DNA from: Flavobacterium sp. Root420
Lineage (GTDB): Bacteria; Bacteroidota; Bacteroidia; Flavobacteriales; Flavobacteriaceae
NCBI RefSeq assembly: GCF_001427905.1
Contig: NZ_LMEF01000008.1
Span: 21,999 to 85,998, forward strand
Direction of reading: 5' to 3'
Length of the DNA: 64,000 bases
Under the pieces are notes generated by a model. That model had not been told where the DNA came from. It ran no database searches and saw only the letters and a list, made by a program, of their open reading frames with translations. This document shows, in pieces, positions 32,449-42,437 of the stretch; the first letter of the stretch is position 1; each line of letters begins with the position of its first letter. The position numbers and the translations under genes were made by a program.

Positions 32449-34584
32449 ATGATACAGAATCCAAAAAGATATACTATTACGGCAGCCTTACCTTACACCA
32501 ACGGACCTATTCATATTGGGCATTTGGCGGGGGTTTACGTGCCTGCAGATATATATTCGAGATACTTGCGTTTGCAAGGAAAAGACGTTGCATTTATCTG
32601 CGGAAGCGATGAACATGGCGTTGCAATTTCGATGAAAGCAAAAAAAGAAGGAGTTACGCCACAAGAAGTTATTGATAAATACGACGGAATTATCAGAAAA
32701 TCATTTGCTGATTTCGGAATTTCATTTGATAATTATTCTCGTACTTCGGCTAAAATTCACCATGATACAGCTCAGGAATTCTTTAGGACTTTGTATGATA
32801 ACGGTGATTTTATTGAAGAAGTAACGGAACAATTGTACGATGCAAAAGCAGATCAGTTTTTGGCGGATCGTTTTGTGGTTGGTACTTGCCCGAAATGTGA
32901 CAATCCGGAAGCTTACGGCGATCAATGCGAAAAATGCGGGTCGACTTTGAATGCGACCGATTTGATTAATCCGAAATCGACTATTACCGGAGAAACTCCG
33001 ATTTTAAAATCTACAAAACACTGGTTTTTACCTCTAGACAGATATACTGATTTCTTAACAGAATGGATTTTAGTCGGACATAAAAACGACTGGAAACCGA
33101 ATGTTTACGGTCAGGTAAAATCATGGGTTGATGGTGGATTAGAACCTCGTGCGGTAACGCGTGACCTTGATTGGGGAATTGATGTTCCGGTTGAAGGTGC
33201 CGAAGGAAAAAAATTATACGTTTGGTTTGATGCGCCTATCGGATATATTTCGTCTACGAAAGAATGGGCGGCGCGCGAAGGAAAAGACTGGGAACCGTAT
33301 TGGAAAGATGAAGAAACCAAACTGGTTCACTTTATCGGGAAAGACAATATCGTTTTTCACTGTATCATTTTCCCGGCGATGCTTAAAGCTGAAGGAAGTT
33401 ATATCTTACCTGACAATGTTCCTGCAAATGAGTTTTTGAATTTGGAAGGGAACAAACTTTCGACTTCTAAAAACTGGGCAGTTTGGCTCCACGAATATTT
33501 AGAAGAATTTCCGGAGAAACAAGATGTTTTGCGTTACGCATTAACTTCAAATGCTCCAGAAACTAAGGATAACGATTTTACGTGGAAAGATTTCCAAGCC
33601 AGAAACAATAACGAATTGGTAGCAATTTTTGGAAACTTCATTAATCGTGTTGTGGTTTTAACCAACAAATATTACGACGGAATTATTCCGACACCAAATG
33701 AATTTTCAGAAGTTGATGAGCAAACTTTAGCCGAGTTAAAAGCCTATCCGGCTGTGATTTCGAGTTCAGTAGAGCGTTACAGATTCCGTGAAGCTTTGGG
33801 TGAATTGATGAATGTTGCCCGTTTAGGAAATAAATATCTTGCTGACGAAGAGCCTTGGAAAGTTATGAAAGACAATCCGGAGCGTGTAAAAACGCAAATG
33901 TATGTGGCGTTGCAAATTGCTGCTGCGTTAAGTGTTTTGGCTGAACCGTTTTTACCCTTTACATCAGCTAAACTTTCTAAAATCCTTAATTTAAGTGATC
34001 TTAAAGAGCATTTTGAAGGATTTAGCAAATTTCTTAAAGAGAAAAATCGTGATGCAAAAGACATCATTATTGATAAAACACTAGGTTGGAACGATATTGC
34101 TGAAAATTCAGATTTAATTCCGGCAGGACATAAAATTGGCGAAGCAGAATTGCTTTTTGCCAAAATAGAAGACGAAGAAATACAAAAACAAATAGATAAA
34201 TTGGAAGCTACTAAAACAGCCAATCTTGCAGAAAGCAAACAGCCGGAGCCACAAAAAGAATTGATTCAGTTTGAGGATTTCGCTAAAATGGACATTCGTG
34301 TTGGTACTATTCTGGAAGCAGAAAAAATGCCAAAAGCCAATAAACTTTTAGTTCTTAAAGTGGATACTGGAATTGACGTTCGTACCATCGTTTCCGGAAT
34401 TGCTGAAAGCTTTTCGCCAGAAGAAATTATCGGAAAACGTGTTTCTGTATTAGCTAATTTAGCGCCAAGGGCTTTACGTGGTGTCGAAAGTCAGGGAATG
34501 ATTTTGATGACTACAAATGCTGAAGGGAAATTGGTCTTTATCAACCCGGATGCTGATGCACCAAATGGTGAAACGGTAAACTAA
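32449..34584 (+). CDS. metG: Methionyl-tRNA synthetase
   Basis: MetG charges initiator and elongator tRNA-Met. The class I signature [14 protein letters not shown] carries the HIGH motif. The zinc knuckle is [18 protein letters not shown] near residue 147. The KMSKS loop appears as [14 protein letters not shown]-terminal EMAP/Trbp111-type tRNA-binding domain starts near residue 605 ([20 protein letters not shown]), which in other bacteria mediates dimerisation. At 711 residues it is the long form. A hairpin terminator follows. Confidence 0.98.
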   Translation: MIQNPKRYTITAALPYTNGPIHIGHLAGVYVPADIYSRYLRLQGKDVAFICGSDEHGVAISMKAKKEGVTPQEVIDKYDGIIRKSFADFGISFDNYSRTSAKIHHDTAQEFFRTLYDNGDFIEEVTEQLYDAKADQFLADRFVVGTCPKCDNPEAYGDQCEKCGSTLNATDLINPKSTITGETPILKSTKHWFLPLDRYTDFLTEWILVGHKNDWKPNVYGQVKSWVDGGLEPRAVTRDLDWGIDVPVEGAEGKKLYVWFDAPIGYISSTKEWAAREGKDWEPYWKDEETKLVHFIGKDNIVFHCIIFPAMLKAEGSYILPDNVPANEFLNLEGNKLSTSKNWAVWLHEYLEEFPEKQDVLRYALTSNAPETKDNDFTWKDFQARNNNELVAIFGNFINRVVVLTNKYYDGIIPTPNEFSEVDEQTLAELKAYPAVISSSVERYRFREALGELMNVARLGNKYLADEEPWKVMKDNPERVKTQMYVALQIAAALSVLAEPFLPFTSAKLSKILNLSDLKEHFEGFSKFLKEKNRDAKDIIIDKTLGWNDIAENSDLIPAGHKIGEAELLFAKIEDEEIQKQIDKLEATKTANLAESKQPEPQKELIQFEDFAKMDIRVGTILEAEKMPKANKLLVLKVDTGIDVRTIVSGIAESFSPEEIIGKRVSVLANLAPRALRGVESQGMILMTTNAEGKLVFINPDADAPNGETVN

Positions 34585-34606
34585 AGTTTTATACTACTAT
34601 AAAATG

Positions 34607-34640
34607 GCGTGAATCGATTATACTTTTAATTGATTCACGC
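34607..34640 (+). terminator. metG terminator
   Basis: GCGTGAATCGATTA at 34607-34620 pairs with TAATTGATTCACGC at 34627-34640, one mismatch, followed by TTTTTGATTTT. Confidence 0.88.
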
Positions 34641-34722
34641 TTTTTGATTTTAAAAAAATTTCAAAAAACAATTGTATTTCAGAAAAAATCAGGAAATTGC
34701 TCAAAAAACAAAATCTATTAAA

Positions 34723-36204
34723 ATGTTTAAAAAATACATTCTTATTCCTTTTTTATTGCCTTACCTAAATTCATTTTCACAAGAAATAGTAAAAGAATTT
34801 GACCTTAAATTAGAAAAGAAAAGAGACTATTTTCAGGTTATCAACGAAACCGATAAAGAAGTTATTTTGTTCCTAAATGATAAAGAAAAAGTCAGTTCTG
34901 TTAGATTTGATGAAAAATTCAATGTAAAAGACTCTTTATCAACTACGAGACCAGAAAAAAAATACAAAGAAATTGTTGGATATAGTCAGAATGAGCGTAA
35001 TTATTTTCTTTTCTGGGCATCTGAAGACAGAAAGGAAATTGATGTTCAGTATTTTAATTTCATAAAAAAAGAAACCAATACAACTCCAATCAATTTAGAA
35101 TTAAAAAAAGAAAAAATAGTTAAGGAGCTTACAATTAATAGTACTTTTTATTTAATTACAATTGTCAAGAACACGAGTATATTAAAATTCTATATTTCAG
35201 ATAATGATGGCAATTTAAATGAAAAAATTGTAGACTTATCTCATCTAAAATTCAAAAACAGTTCTAATCAAAATGTGCTATTATACAATGTATTAATAGG
35301 AGGAGATCCATTTAATCCTTCTATACAAATGGAACATATTAGCAATGAAAGTCAGCCTTCATTAGCATTGAGTTCAAAGGAATTTAAGATTTACACGTAT
35401 AAGAAAGACGAAATTATTTTGACATTAGACAATAATACTTCTTCAACAGATATTTTAAAAATCAATCTTAATGATTTTACTGCTAGTTTAAAATCGATTG
35501 AACAGCCGAAAATAGCACAAGACACATCTGATTTGAATTTTACTAAATCAAATTCTTTTTTAATTGATGATGCAATTCTACAAATAAAAACAAATCCCAG
35601 TGTTTTATTTTTAACCATTAGCAATCAAAATGGAAATAGAATTAATCAGTATAAAACCTTGCGCGACGAAGAAATAAACTATAAAAACTCTGATGTTTTT
35701 CAGGAAATAAAAAGTATTCATAATAAAAAAGTCCTTGAAAAACCAAAACAATTTATCCGAAAAATCAATAATTCTAGCCCGGCTGTAACTTGTTACAAGT
35801 TAAATGGTTTATATTATACTGTAATAGGGAGCTCGCAAGATATAGCTCACGCAGGAGGCGGAGGAATGGGAATGGGTGGTGGTTTTGGAGCAGCTCCAAT
35901 GTCTTTTGGTTTTGCATCTAGCTATACAATAGGAAATTTGATTTCTTATAAAGATAAAAATGTAGTTTACACCAACTGCTTATTTGATTTAAATTTTAAC
36001 CATGTAGAAGATAAAGTTCAAACTTCAGCCTTCGAAAAAGCAAGATTATTTTTAGAAGAAAATGAAGATCTTAAAGAAAGTACATCTATTTTTGGCAAGG
36101 ATTTATACCAAGATTTAATTGTTTTTAAATTCAACTCTTTTTTATATTTAGGAAATTATAATAATCTGAATAAAAAATATCAGATTTTTAGTTTTACGGA
36201 ATAA
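34723..36204 (+). CDS. Exported protein of unknown function (paralog A)
   Basis: A signal peptide (MFKKYILIPFLLPYLNSFSQ) sets the start at 34723; an earlier in-frame ATG at 34672 would put 17 polar residues in front of it. The mature ~470 residues are beta-rich (ILFLNDKEKVSSVRFDEKFN, FYLITIVKNTSILKFYISD). There is a Gly/Met-rich patch near residue 395 (AGGGGMGMGGGFGA). No catalytic motif is recognised. It is a diverged paralog of 40254-41744: compare SHLKFKNSSNQNVLLYNVL with SAFKFQNRNTKFVTFNYVI, and ILTLDNN with VLTLDHN. Confidence 0.75.
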   Translation: MFKKYILIPFLLPYLNSFSQEIVKEFDLKLEKKRDYFQVINETDKEVILFLNDKEKVSSVRFDEKFNVKDSLSTTRPEKKYKEIVGYSQNERNYFLFWASEDRKEIDVQYFNFIKKETNTTPINLELKKEKIVKELTINSTFYLITIVKNTSILKFYISDNDGNLNEKIVDLSHLKFKNSSNQNVLLYNVLIGGDPFNPSIQMEHISNESQPSLALSSKEFKIYTYKKDEIILTLDNNTSSTDILKINLNDFTASLKSIEQPKIAQDTSDLNFTKSNSFLIDDAILQIKTNPSVLFLTISNQNGNRINQYKTLRDEEINYKNSDVFQEIKSIHNKKVLEKPKQFIRKINNSSPAVTCYKLNGLYYTVIGSSQDIAHAGGGGMGMGGGFGAAPMSFGFASSYTIGNLISYKDKNVVYTNCLFDLNFNHVEDKVQTSAFEKARLFLEENEDLKESTSIFGKDLYQDLIVFKFNSFLYLGNYNNLNKKYQIFSFTE

Positions 36205-36226
36205 TAGAAACATGACGACACTTTAT

Positions 36227-36257
36227 AAAACTCCCGATTCTGCAATTCGGGAGTTTT
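36227..36257 (+). terminator. Terminator after paralog A
   Basis: AAAACTCCCGA at 36227-36237 and TCGGGAGTTTT at 36247-36257 are perfect complements, followed by TCT. The stem lies 22 bases after the stop. Confidence 0.88.
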
Positions 36258-36311
36258 TCTATAAGAACACTTTCAAAACACTAATTTTGCATTTCGATTA
36301 AATAATAAATA

Positions 36312-37199
36312 ATGAAACTCACCAAACCAAGATTAGCCTTAATCTGTGGGATACTTTGTATTTCGATTTTCCCGATATTGGTTAAACTGAAATTAGCACC
36401 AGGATTAATTTCTGCTTTTTACCGTATGTTTTTTGCAGTCATTTTGCTTTTGCCGTATGTAATTATCACAAAGAGTTTTAAACTCCCAAAGACCAAATAT
36501 TTGCTATTGGCCATGCTTTGCGGTATTTTATTTTCTTCTGATGTTGCGGTTTGGAATATTGCAATTCAGGATTCGAGTGCAACTCAGGCTTCACTGCTGA
36601 CAAATTTATCGCCACTTTGGGTTGGAATTGGTTCATTCTTCTTTTTAAAAGTAAGACCGGCAACCAATTTCTGGATTGGAACAATAGTTTCTTTATTCGG
36701 AATGGTGACTTTGGTCGGCTTTAGTTTTTTTATGGAACTGAATTTTAATCAGGCCTTTTTGTTCGCGGTTTTATCAGGAATTCTATATTCAATTTATCTC
36801 TTGGTCAGCAAAAATGTACTTTCAGAAGTTGATGTTTTATCGTTTATGACGATCAGTTTATTGGCTTCGAGCGTTTATCTGGGAATTCTTTGTTATTCAC
36901 TAGATCAGCCTTTTAACGGATTCTCAAATACAGGTTGGTTTGTTCTGGTTTTGCAAGCTGTAATTTGTCAATTGTGCGCCTGGCTTTCGATCAGTTATGC
37001 GACACAACACATGCGCGCGACCAGAGTTTCGTTGAGTTTATTGAGTCAGGCTGTAATAACTTCCATATTAGCTTGGTTGTTTTTAGAAGAACAAATAACT
37101 TTACAGATGGTTTTCGGCGGAATTATTTTGCTTTTCGGAATCAGAATTACTTTTTACGATAAGGCTATTTCTTTGAAAAAACTGTTTTCTAAGGATTGA
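36312..37199 (+). CDS. EamA/DMT-family transporter
   Basis: A 295-residue inner-membrane protein with ten hydrophobic helices arranged as two EamA repeats of five. The first repeat starts LALICGILCISIFPILVKLK and the second LFAVLSGILYSIYLLVSKN. The late motif AQHMRATRVSLSLLSQAVITSILAWLFLEEQ is characteristic of drug/metabolite transporters. The substrate cannot be read from sequence. A TAATTTTG box at 36282-36289 precedes the ATG by 22 bases. Confidence 0.9.
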   Translation: MKLTKPRLALICGILCISIFPILVKLKLAPGLISAFYRMFFAVILLLPYVIITKSFKLPKTKYLLLAMLCGILFSSDVAVWNIAIQDSSATQASLLTNLSPLWVGIGSFFFLKVRPATNFWIGTIVSLFGMVTLVGFSFFMELNFNQAFLFAVLSGILYSIYLLVSKNVLSEVDVLSFMTISLLASSVYLGILCYSLDQPFNGFSNTGWFVLVLQAVICQLCAWLSISYATQHMRATRVSLSLLSQAVITSILAWLFLEEQITLQMVFGGIILLFGIRITFYDKAISLKKLFSKD

Positions 37200-37521
37200 G
37201 AAATGGAACGCGGATGACACGGATTTGGCCGGATTTATTTTTTAATTAATGCTGAAAAAAAGTTTCACGCAGATTTTGCAGATTTAAGCAGATCAAGGCA
37301 GATGTTAAAAGAAAATCATTTTAATCAGTGGTAAAAAAATTAGCGAAAATTTGTGCAATTTGTGGCAAAAAATTTCACGCAGATTTTACAGATTTAAGCA
37401 GATCAGTGCAGATATTTTTTTTAAATCTTTTTAATCTTTTAATCTGTGGCAAAAAAAAGAAAATTCGTGAATTCGTGGCGGAGAAAACCTGAAACAAAAA
37501 CAAAACCTGAAACAAAAAACT
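37200..37521. repeat. 322-base gap with 41-base direct repeats
   Basis: No gene is seen here. Segments 37263-37303 and 37373-37413 match at 38 of 41 positions (TTTCACGCAGATTTT and GATTTAAGCAGATCA are common to both), with a 110-base period. Around them are related words (GTGCAATTTGTGGCAAAA, AATCTGTGGCAAAA, GAATTCGTGGCGG). Near the end the unit CCTGAAACAAAAA occurs twice at about 37487-37519. Confidence 0.75.
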
Positions 37522-38229
37522 ATGTTACATAAAAACAAAATACCCAATTTAAAAGTAATTGCATTTGATGCAGATGATACTTTATTTGTAAACGAACCCT
37601 ATTTTCAGGAAACTGAACATAAATTTTGCGCTTTGATGGAAGATTATCTTTCGCATCAGGGCATTTCACAGGAATTATTCAAAATTGAAATTGAGAACTT
37701 GCCTTTATACGGTTACGGAATTAAAGGTTACATCCTTTCGATGATTGAAGCGGCGATGAACATTTCAAACAATACCATTCCGATTGAAGTTATTGAAAAA
37801 ATCATTCAGTACGGAAAAGAATTGCTCGAAAAACCAATCGAATTGCTGGATGGAATCGAGGAAACTTTACAGGCTTTACACGGAAAATACAAATTGGTTG
37901 TGGCGACAAAAGGCGATCTGAAAGACCAACACAGCAAGTTGCATCGTTCAGGTTTGGGGCATTATTTTCACCATATCGAAGTAATGTCAGACAAGCAAAC
38001 TATTGATTACGAAAAATTGTTAGGTCGTTTAGATATTCAGTCCAATGAATTTTTAATGATTGGGAATTCATTAAAATCAGATGTATTACCGGTTTTAGAA
38101 ATCGGCGGTTATGCTGTACATATTCCCTTTCATACTACTTGGGAACATGAAAAAATTAATCATAAAGTCGAGCACAAACATTTTAGTTCTTTCGAAAAAA
38201 TTTCTGAAGTGCTCCCTAATTTATTATAA
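37522..38229 (+). CDS. HAD-family hydrolase
   Basis: A phosphatase-type HAD protein. Motif I is AFDADDTLF with nucleophile D16 and acid D18. Motif II is LVVATKGD, a Lys follows further on, and motif IV is FLMIGNSLKSDV. The cap domain (residues ~25-105) is helical as in YjjG/phosphoglycolate phosphatase types. The substrate is unknown. Its stop overlaps the start of the next gene by one base (TAATG), so it is coupled to a CAT-like acyltransferase. Confidence 0.9.
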   Translation: MLHKNKIPNLKVIAFDADDTLFVNEPYFQETEHKFCALMEDYLSHQGISQELFKIEIENLPLYGYGIKGYILSMIEAAMNISNNTIPIEVIEKIIQYGKELLEKPIELLDGIEETLQALHGKYKLVVATKGDLKDQHSKLHRSGLGHYFHHIEVMSDKQTIDYEKLLGRLDIQSNEFLMIGNSLKSDVLPVLEIGGYAVHIPFHTTWEHEKINHKVEHKHFSSFEKISEVLPNLL

Positions 38230-38858
38230 TGAAAACACTTTTAGACTTAGAAAACTGGAACAGAAAAGAACATTTTGCACATTTCTGCAGAATGGAAGAA
38301 CCATTTTTTGGAGTAACAGTTGAAATCGATTGTACCAAAGCCTATCAAGCGGCCAAAAGTTTGAACAGTTCTTTTTTCATCTATTATTTGCATAAAACCT
38401 TAGTTGCCGTAAATGCAATTGAGAATTTTAGATACCGTATTTCAGAAGGCAAAATCTACATTAACGATCGTATCGATGCTTCGGCAACCATTGGTCGCGA
38501 AGATGGCACTTTCGGATTTTCATTAATTGAATATAATTCAGATTTCAAGGTGTTTGAAAAAATTGCTTTAACAGAAATAGAACGTATTCAAAACACAACC
38601 GGACTTTTCACCCGATCATTTGATGATGATAATGTGATTCATTTCTCGGCTATTCCGTGGTTAAATTTCACATCAATATCTCATGCCAGAAGCTACACTT
38701 TTCCGGACAGTTGCCCAAAGATTTCATTTGGAAAAATGATGATTTCTGAGTCTGGAAAACGAACCATCTCAATGTCAGTTCACGTTCACCATGGATTAAT
38801 GGATGGTTTACATGTTGGCCGGTTTGTTGACACCTTTCAAGACTTAATGAACTCTTAA
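38229..38858 (+). CDS. Chloramphenicol acetyltransferase-like protein
   Basis: A 209-residue protein of the CAT fold. The active-site motif HHGLMDG (H187-H188 to G193) supplies the catalytic His and the structural Asp, and PWLNFTSISHA matches the Ser-containing substrate loop. Identity with clinical CAT enzymes looks modest, so it may be an acyltransferase with another substrate rather than a resistance enzyme. Translational coupling to the HAD phosphatase upstream (TAATG overlap) hints at a shared pathway. Confidence 0.82.
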   Translation: MKTLLDLENWNRKEHFAHFCRMEEPFFGVTVEIDCTKAYQAAKSLNSSFFIYYLHKTLVAVNAIENFRYRISEGKIYINDRIDASATIGREDGTFGFSLIEYNSDFKVFEKIALTEIERIQNTTGLFTRSFDDDNVIHFSAIPWLNFTSISHARSYTFPDSCPKISFGKMMISESGKRTISMSVHVHHGLMDGLHVGRFVDTFQDLMNS

Positions 38859-38966
38859 TGTTTATCTTACACAATAAACCTTATTTTGTTATGTTCTGGA
38901 CTTTTAAAGGAAAGTAATTCTTATAAATAATTGTTGGTTTGGGAAAAATTTAAAATCTCAAATACA

Positions 38967-40100
38967 ATGAAAAAAATTGTAATTACTCTGGCGTTTGCAT
39001 TAAGTTTAATGCATGCAAAAGCACAAACAGAAAACAATACGACAACTTCTTATAACAAGTGGTCTATAGAATTAGATGGCGGTTTTAATAAACCTCAACG
39101 TCCACTGACGTCGGGTTTTCATACTTCAAGAATTAGCCCTTTTACAGCTGATTTGGGAATACGCTATATGTTGAATAACAAATTTGGTTTAAAAACTGAT
39201 TTTGGATACAACAGTTTTACAGGTCAAAATAATCGCTCAATCGATTTTGATTCTAAGTACTACCGAGTTGATTTACAAGCTGTGACTAATCTGGGAAGAA
39301 TCATGAATTTTGAAACCTGGACCAAAACAATTGGACTTTTAGGACATGCGGGTTTTGGAGTTGCACAGTTAGAGAACAACGACTTACATGTTAAAGACAG
39401 AATGGGTAATTTGATAGCTGGTCTTACAGGACAAATCAGGTTAACAGACAGAATTGCTTTAACAGGTGATATAAGTACCATTTTGAATGCCTTTCAGGAT
39501 CATACTTTTGATGGTGCTAGCGCTACAAATTCAAGAGGCTTCTCTGGACTTTTATTTAACGGAACTGTTGGACTGAATGTTTACTTAGGTAAAAACGAAA
39601 AACACGCTGACTGGGTCGTAATCTCTGATAATACAGATATTGCTGCTTTAGAAAACAAAGTTGCCAATCTGGAAGCTCAGGTAAATAAAATACCTGAAAA
39701 ACAAGTAATTGTTGAAAAACCGGTTACGACTACCGTAGTAAATGACAAAGATGTTATCAAAGAATTGATCAATGACAAATATTACAGTGTTTATTTTGAT
39801 TTCAACAAATCGACACCTATCGAAAATTCAACTGCGGCTATAGATGTGGTTTTAACCTATTTAAGAAAAAACCCTTCTGCATCTCTTGATATTCTTGGTT
39901 ATGCAGACCAGGTGGGAAGCTCAGAATACAATGAGAAGCTGTCTAACGCAAGAGCAAATAACGTAAAAACTATTTTTGAAAAAGCCGGTATTGCTTCATC
40001 AAGATTAAATGTTGTCGCGAATGGTGCTGACACTTCAATCCAAAAAGATTCAGAAGAAGCCAGACGTTTAGCAAGAAGAGTTACTTTTAGAATAAAATAA
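38967..40100 (+). CDS. OmpA-family outer-membrane protein
   Basis: The signal peptide MKKIVITLAFALSLMHAKAQ sets the start at 38967. Residues ~25-215 look like an outer-membrane beta-barrel (alternating strands such as RISPFTADLGIRYMLNNKFG). A short linker with Val/Pro follows (EKQVIVEKPVTTTVV). The C-terminal OmpA domain, with SVYFDFNKSTPIENS and LDILGYADQVGSSEYNEKLS, binds peptidoglycan. At 377 residues it is a typical major OmpA-type porin-like protein of the phylum. It has its own terminator at 40122-40146. Confidence 0.92.
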   Translation: MKKIVITLAFALSLMHAKAQTENNTTTSYNKWSIELDGGFNKPQRPLTSGFHTSRISPFTADLGIRYMLNNKFGLKTDFGYNSFTGQNNRSIDFDSKYYRVDLQAVTNLGRIMNFETWTKTIGLLGHAGFGVAQLENNDLHVKDRMGNLIAGLTGQIRLTDRIALTGDISTILNAFQDHTFDGASATNSRGFSGLLFNGTVGLNVYLGKNEKHADWVVISDNTDIAALENKVANLEAQVNKIPEKQVIVEKPVTTTVVNDKDVIKELINDKYYSVYFDFNKSTPIENSTAAIDVVLTYLRKNPSASLDILGYADQVGSSEYNEKLSNARANNVKTIFEKAGIASSRLNVVANGADTSIQKDSEEARRLARRVTFRIK

Positions 40101-40121
40101 TTTCTTTTTTTAAATAAAATG

Positions 40122-40146
40122 AAGCCCTAAATTTTCTTTAGGGCTT
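40122..40146 (+). terminator. ompA-like terminator
   Basis: AAGCCCTAAA (40122-40131) and TTTAGGGCTT (40137-40146) are perfect complements with a 5-base loop and a following T-run. Confidence 0.92.
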
Positions 40147-40253
40147 TTTTATTTTGTGATTCTTAAGACATAAAATCTATCAGAAATAATTTGTACTTTC
40201 ATGGTTCAAAATCTATCCAATAAAACTGGAACAATATTTGTAGCTAAAATAAT

Positions 40254-41744
40254 GTGAAAAAAATTGTACTATTATTTCTTCTATTTTCTAACTCATTATT
40301 GTTCAGTCAAACAATATTGAATTCCTACCCGTTAGATTTAAAAAAATCAAACGGGTCAGAACAGATTTTGACCGCTGAAAACAAACAGACTCACGAAGTT
40401 TTTGCCTTTGCCGCAGATAGTGAGAATATCTCTATTTTAAAATACAACAGCTCCCTATTCCTGACGGACCAATATAAAGGTCCCTTAAAAGACATCGGTG
40501 ATAAATCTCTGGTTGGATATAGTTTTAGTGCAGACGGCTTACCTACACTCTATTGGTCAACAAAAGATTACGGAACTATTATCGCTATTAAATATTTCTT
40601 TGGAAACAAAACATCCAAAAACTTAAACTTTGTATTTACCTCTGAAAAGCAAACTATTATAGCGCAATTTCAGTTAGAAAATTCATTTAATCTCCTTGTC
40701 AAAGATTTAGAAGAACAAACACTTGTTCTTTATACTTTTGAAAATGGCACTGTCAAGCAAAAAATATTTGATTTTTCAGCTTTCAAATTTCAGAATAGAA
40801 ACACGAAATTCGTCACTTTCAATTATGTTATTCAGCAAAATCCCATTGAAAAAATTGAAGCAGAAGAATATACTCCTTTATTCAGAAGTACTACAAAAAG
40901 CAAATTATACATCTTTCCAAATCGTTTTGTTTTAACTTTAGATCATAATCCTAAAAAAACTCAGGTATTTGATATAAATCTCGAAACGGAAGAGATTAAA
41001 GAAAAAACCTTTACGCAATCGGCTATTCAAAAACCTAAAAAAATAAGTAATTCATTTTTTCAGGATAATAAATTGTATCAAACTATTGCCAGTGATGAGG
41101 AGTTATTCCTTGATATAAAAGATTACAATTCCAATGAGACCCTAAAAAGTTTTCACATTACAAAAAATGACACCATTAATTTTAAAACATCTCCATTATT
41201 AATTCAGAGAGAGGATGAAAAAGCTAAAGAATTAAAAACAACAAAAAAGTTCCTTAATTATCTTTCCTATTTAGATATTGGTTTATCGGTTTTTAAAAAC
41301 AAAGAAAATACTTTAATTACATTAGGAGGCACTCCTAACAAGATCAGACAAGGCAGTTTCTTTATTGCCTCTTATTCTGTTGATGATTTTGGATTTTATG
41401 ATAATAGTTCATCATACTACCCACCGAATTATTCTTCGGGATACATTCATACAGAAACAGTTTATTTTGAAAGCGTTTGGAATCCTAATTATAATGTTGT
41501 AAAACAAGAACAATTAGAGCCTTTGGCGATTGATAATATATTCTATTTTATGAGTCTGAATAAGCAAATCGCATTAGACAGCATTTTAAAATATAAAGAT
41601 TTCTATATTCTTAGCTATTACGACACGGTTTCAAAACAATATGTAATGCGTAAATTCAAGGATGGATTTAATGCAGATGATCCATTTCTTGAGCGATTAA
41701 ATACTCCTTCGTCTTTCAAAAAACCTTTTCAGAAAAGGCCTTAA
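40254..41744 (+). CDS. Exported protein of unknown function (paralog B)
   Basis: The start is GTG at 40254, chosen because it gives a clean signal peptide (KKIVLLFLLFSNSLLFSQ); the ATG two bases earlier runs straight into TGA. The ~475-residue mature protein is beta-rich and is a paralog of 34723-36204, sharing the order of motifs but with long divergence. The C-terminal region has a Tyr/Ser/Pro-rich loop (FYDNSSSYYPPNYSSGY) where paralog A has its Gly/Met patch. Repeated ILKY/LYTFENG-type strands could form a beta-propeller, which is a guess. Confidence 0.75.
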   Translation: MKKIVLLFLLFSNSLLFSQTILNSYPLDLKKSNGSEQILTAENKQTHEVFAFAADSENISILKYNSSLFLTDQYKGPLKDIGDKSLVGYSFSADGLPTLYWSTKDYGTIIAIKYFFGNKTSKNLNFVFTSEKQTIIAQFQLENSFNLLVKDLEEQTLVLYTFENGTVKQKIFDFSAFKFQNRNTKFVTFNYVIQQNPIEKIEAEEYTPLFRSTTKSKLYIFPNRFVLTLDHNPKKTQVFDINLETEEIKEKTFTQSAIQKPKKISNSFFQDNKLYQTIASDEELFLDIKDYNSNETLKSFHITKNDTINFKTSPLLIQREDEKAKELKTTKKFLNYLSYLDIGLSVFKNKENTLITLGGTPNKIRQGSFFIASYSVDDFGFYDNSSSYYPPNYSSGYIHTETVYFESVWNPNYNVVKQEQLEPLAIDNIFYFMSLNKQIALDSILKYKDFYILSYYDTVSKQYVMRKFKDGFNADDPFLERLNTPSSFKKPFQKRP

Positions 41745-41838
41745 ATTTATTGAGAATTAATCCAAATGTCTACGGTTTCAAGCTTTCAAAAAACCGGAAT
41801 GGATTATTTTTTTTAACTTTACAAAAAAGACACATATT

Positions 41839-42357
41839 ATGCTAAAGAAAAATATTGAATCAGCTTTAAACAAGCAAATACGTATAGAGGCAGAATCTTC
41901 GCAAACCTACCTTTCTATGGCTTGTTGGGCTGAAGTACACGGATTAGAGGGAATTGCTCAATTTATGTACACACAGTCAGACGAAGAGCGTGCACACATG
42001 CTAAAACTGGTTAAATATGTTAACGAGCGTGGCGGGCATGCAACAATTACAGATCTAAAAGCACCAAAAACATCTTATACTACATTTAAGGAAATGTTTG
42101 AAGCGCTTTATAGCCATGAAATTTTTGTTTCAGAATCTATTAATGAATTGGTTCACATCACTTTTGAAGAAAAAGATTATGCAACACATAATTTCTTACA
42201 ATGGTATGTATCAGAACAAATCGAAGAAGAGGCTACTGCTAAATCAATCTTAGATAAAATCAACTTAATTGGTGACGATAAAGGCGGACTTTACTTGTTT
42301 GACCGTGATATTCAGCAGTTAACAGTTACAAGCTCAATCGCTATCAATCCAAAATAA
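41839..42357 (+). CDS. ftnA: Ferritin
   Basis: A 172-residue non-haem ferritin storing iron as a ferric core in a 24-subunit shell. Ferroxidase ligands match E. coli FtnA in position: E17 in RIEAES, E50 and H53 in DEERAH, and downstream Glu in HEIFVSESINELV and SEQIEEEA. The four-helix bundle and short fifth helix are complete. A TAACTTTA element about 20 bases upstream may be the promoter. A Lys/Cys-rich microprotein follows after 80 bases. Confidence 0.96.
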   Translation: MLKKNIESALNKQIRIEAESSQTYLSMACWAEVHGLEGIAQFMYTQSDEERAHMLKLVKYVNERGGHATITDLKAPKTSYTTFKEMFEALYSHEIFVSESINELVHITFEEKDYATHNFLQWYVSEQIEEEATAKSILDKINLIGDDKGGLYLFDRDIQQLTVTSSIAINPK

Positions 42358-42403
42358 AAAAGTTAAAGTTTATTTAGAATATTTAAAAATAACAAAATTA
42401 TTT

Positions 42404-42411
42404 TATATTTG
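42404..42411 (+). promoter_or_regulatory. Putative -7 box for the Lys/Cys-rich microprotein
   Basis: TATATTTG is an exact TAnnTTTG match 26 bases upstream of the GTG start at 42438, suggesting transcription separate from ferritin. Confidence 0.5.
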
Positions 42412-42437
42412 CCTCTGTTTTATAATACAGAAGGAAA

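Noticed and set aside
33777..34238. 153-residue open frame antisense to metG
   Set aside because: metG is certain here and the antisense product has low-complexity Ser/Leu composition.
37263..37413. CRISPR or iteron origin
   Set aside because: Only two long direct copies, no replication or cas gene adjacent, and the same words are scattered in other gaps.
38229..38858. Acquired chloramphenicol-resistance gene
   Set aside because: No mobile-element context, codon use like the neighbours, and tight coupling to a chromosomal HAD gene; sequence only shows the CAT fold.
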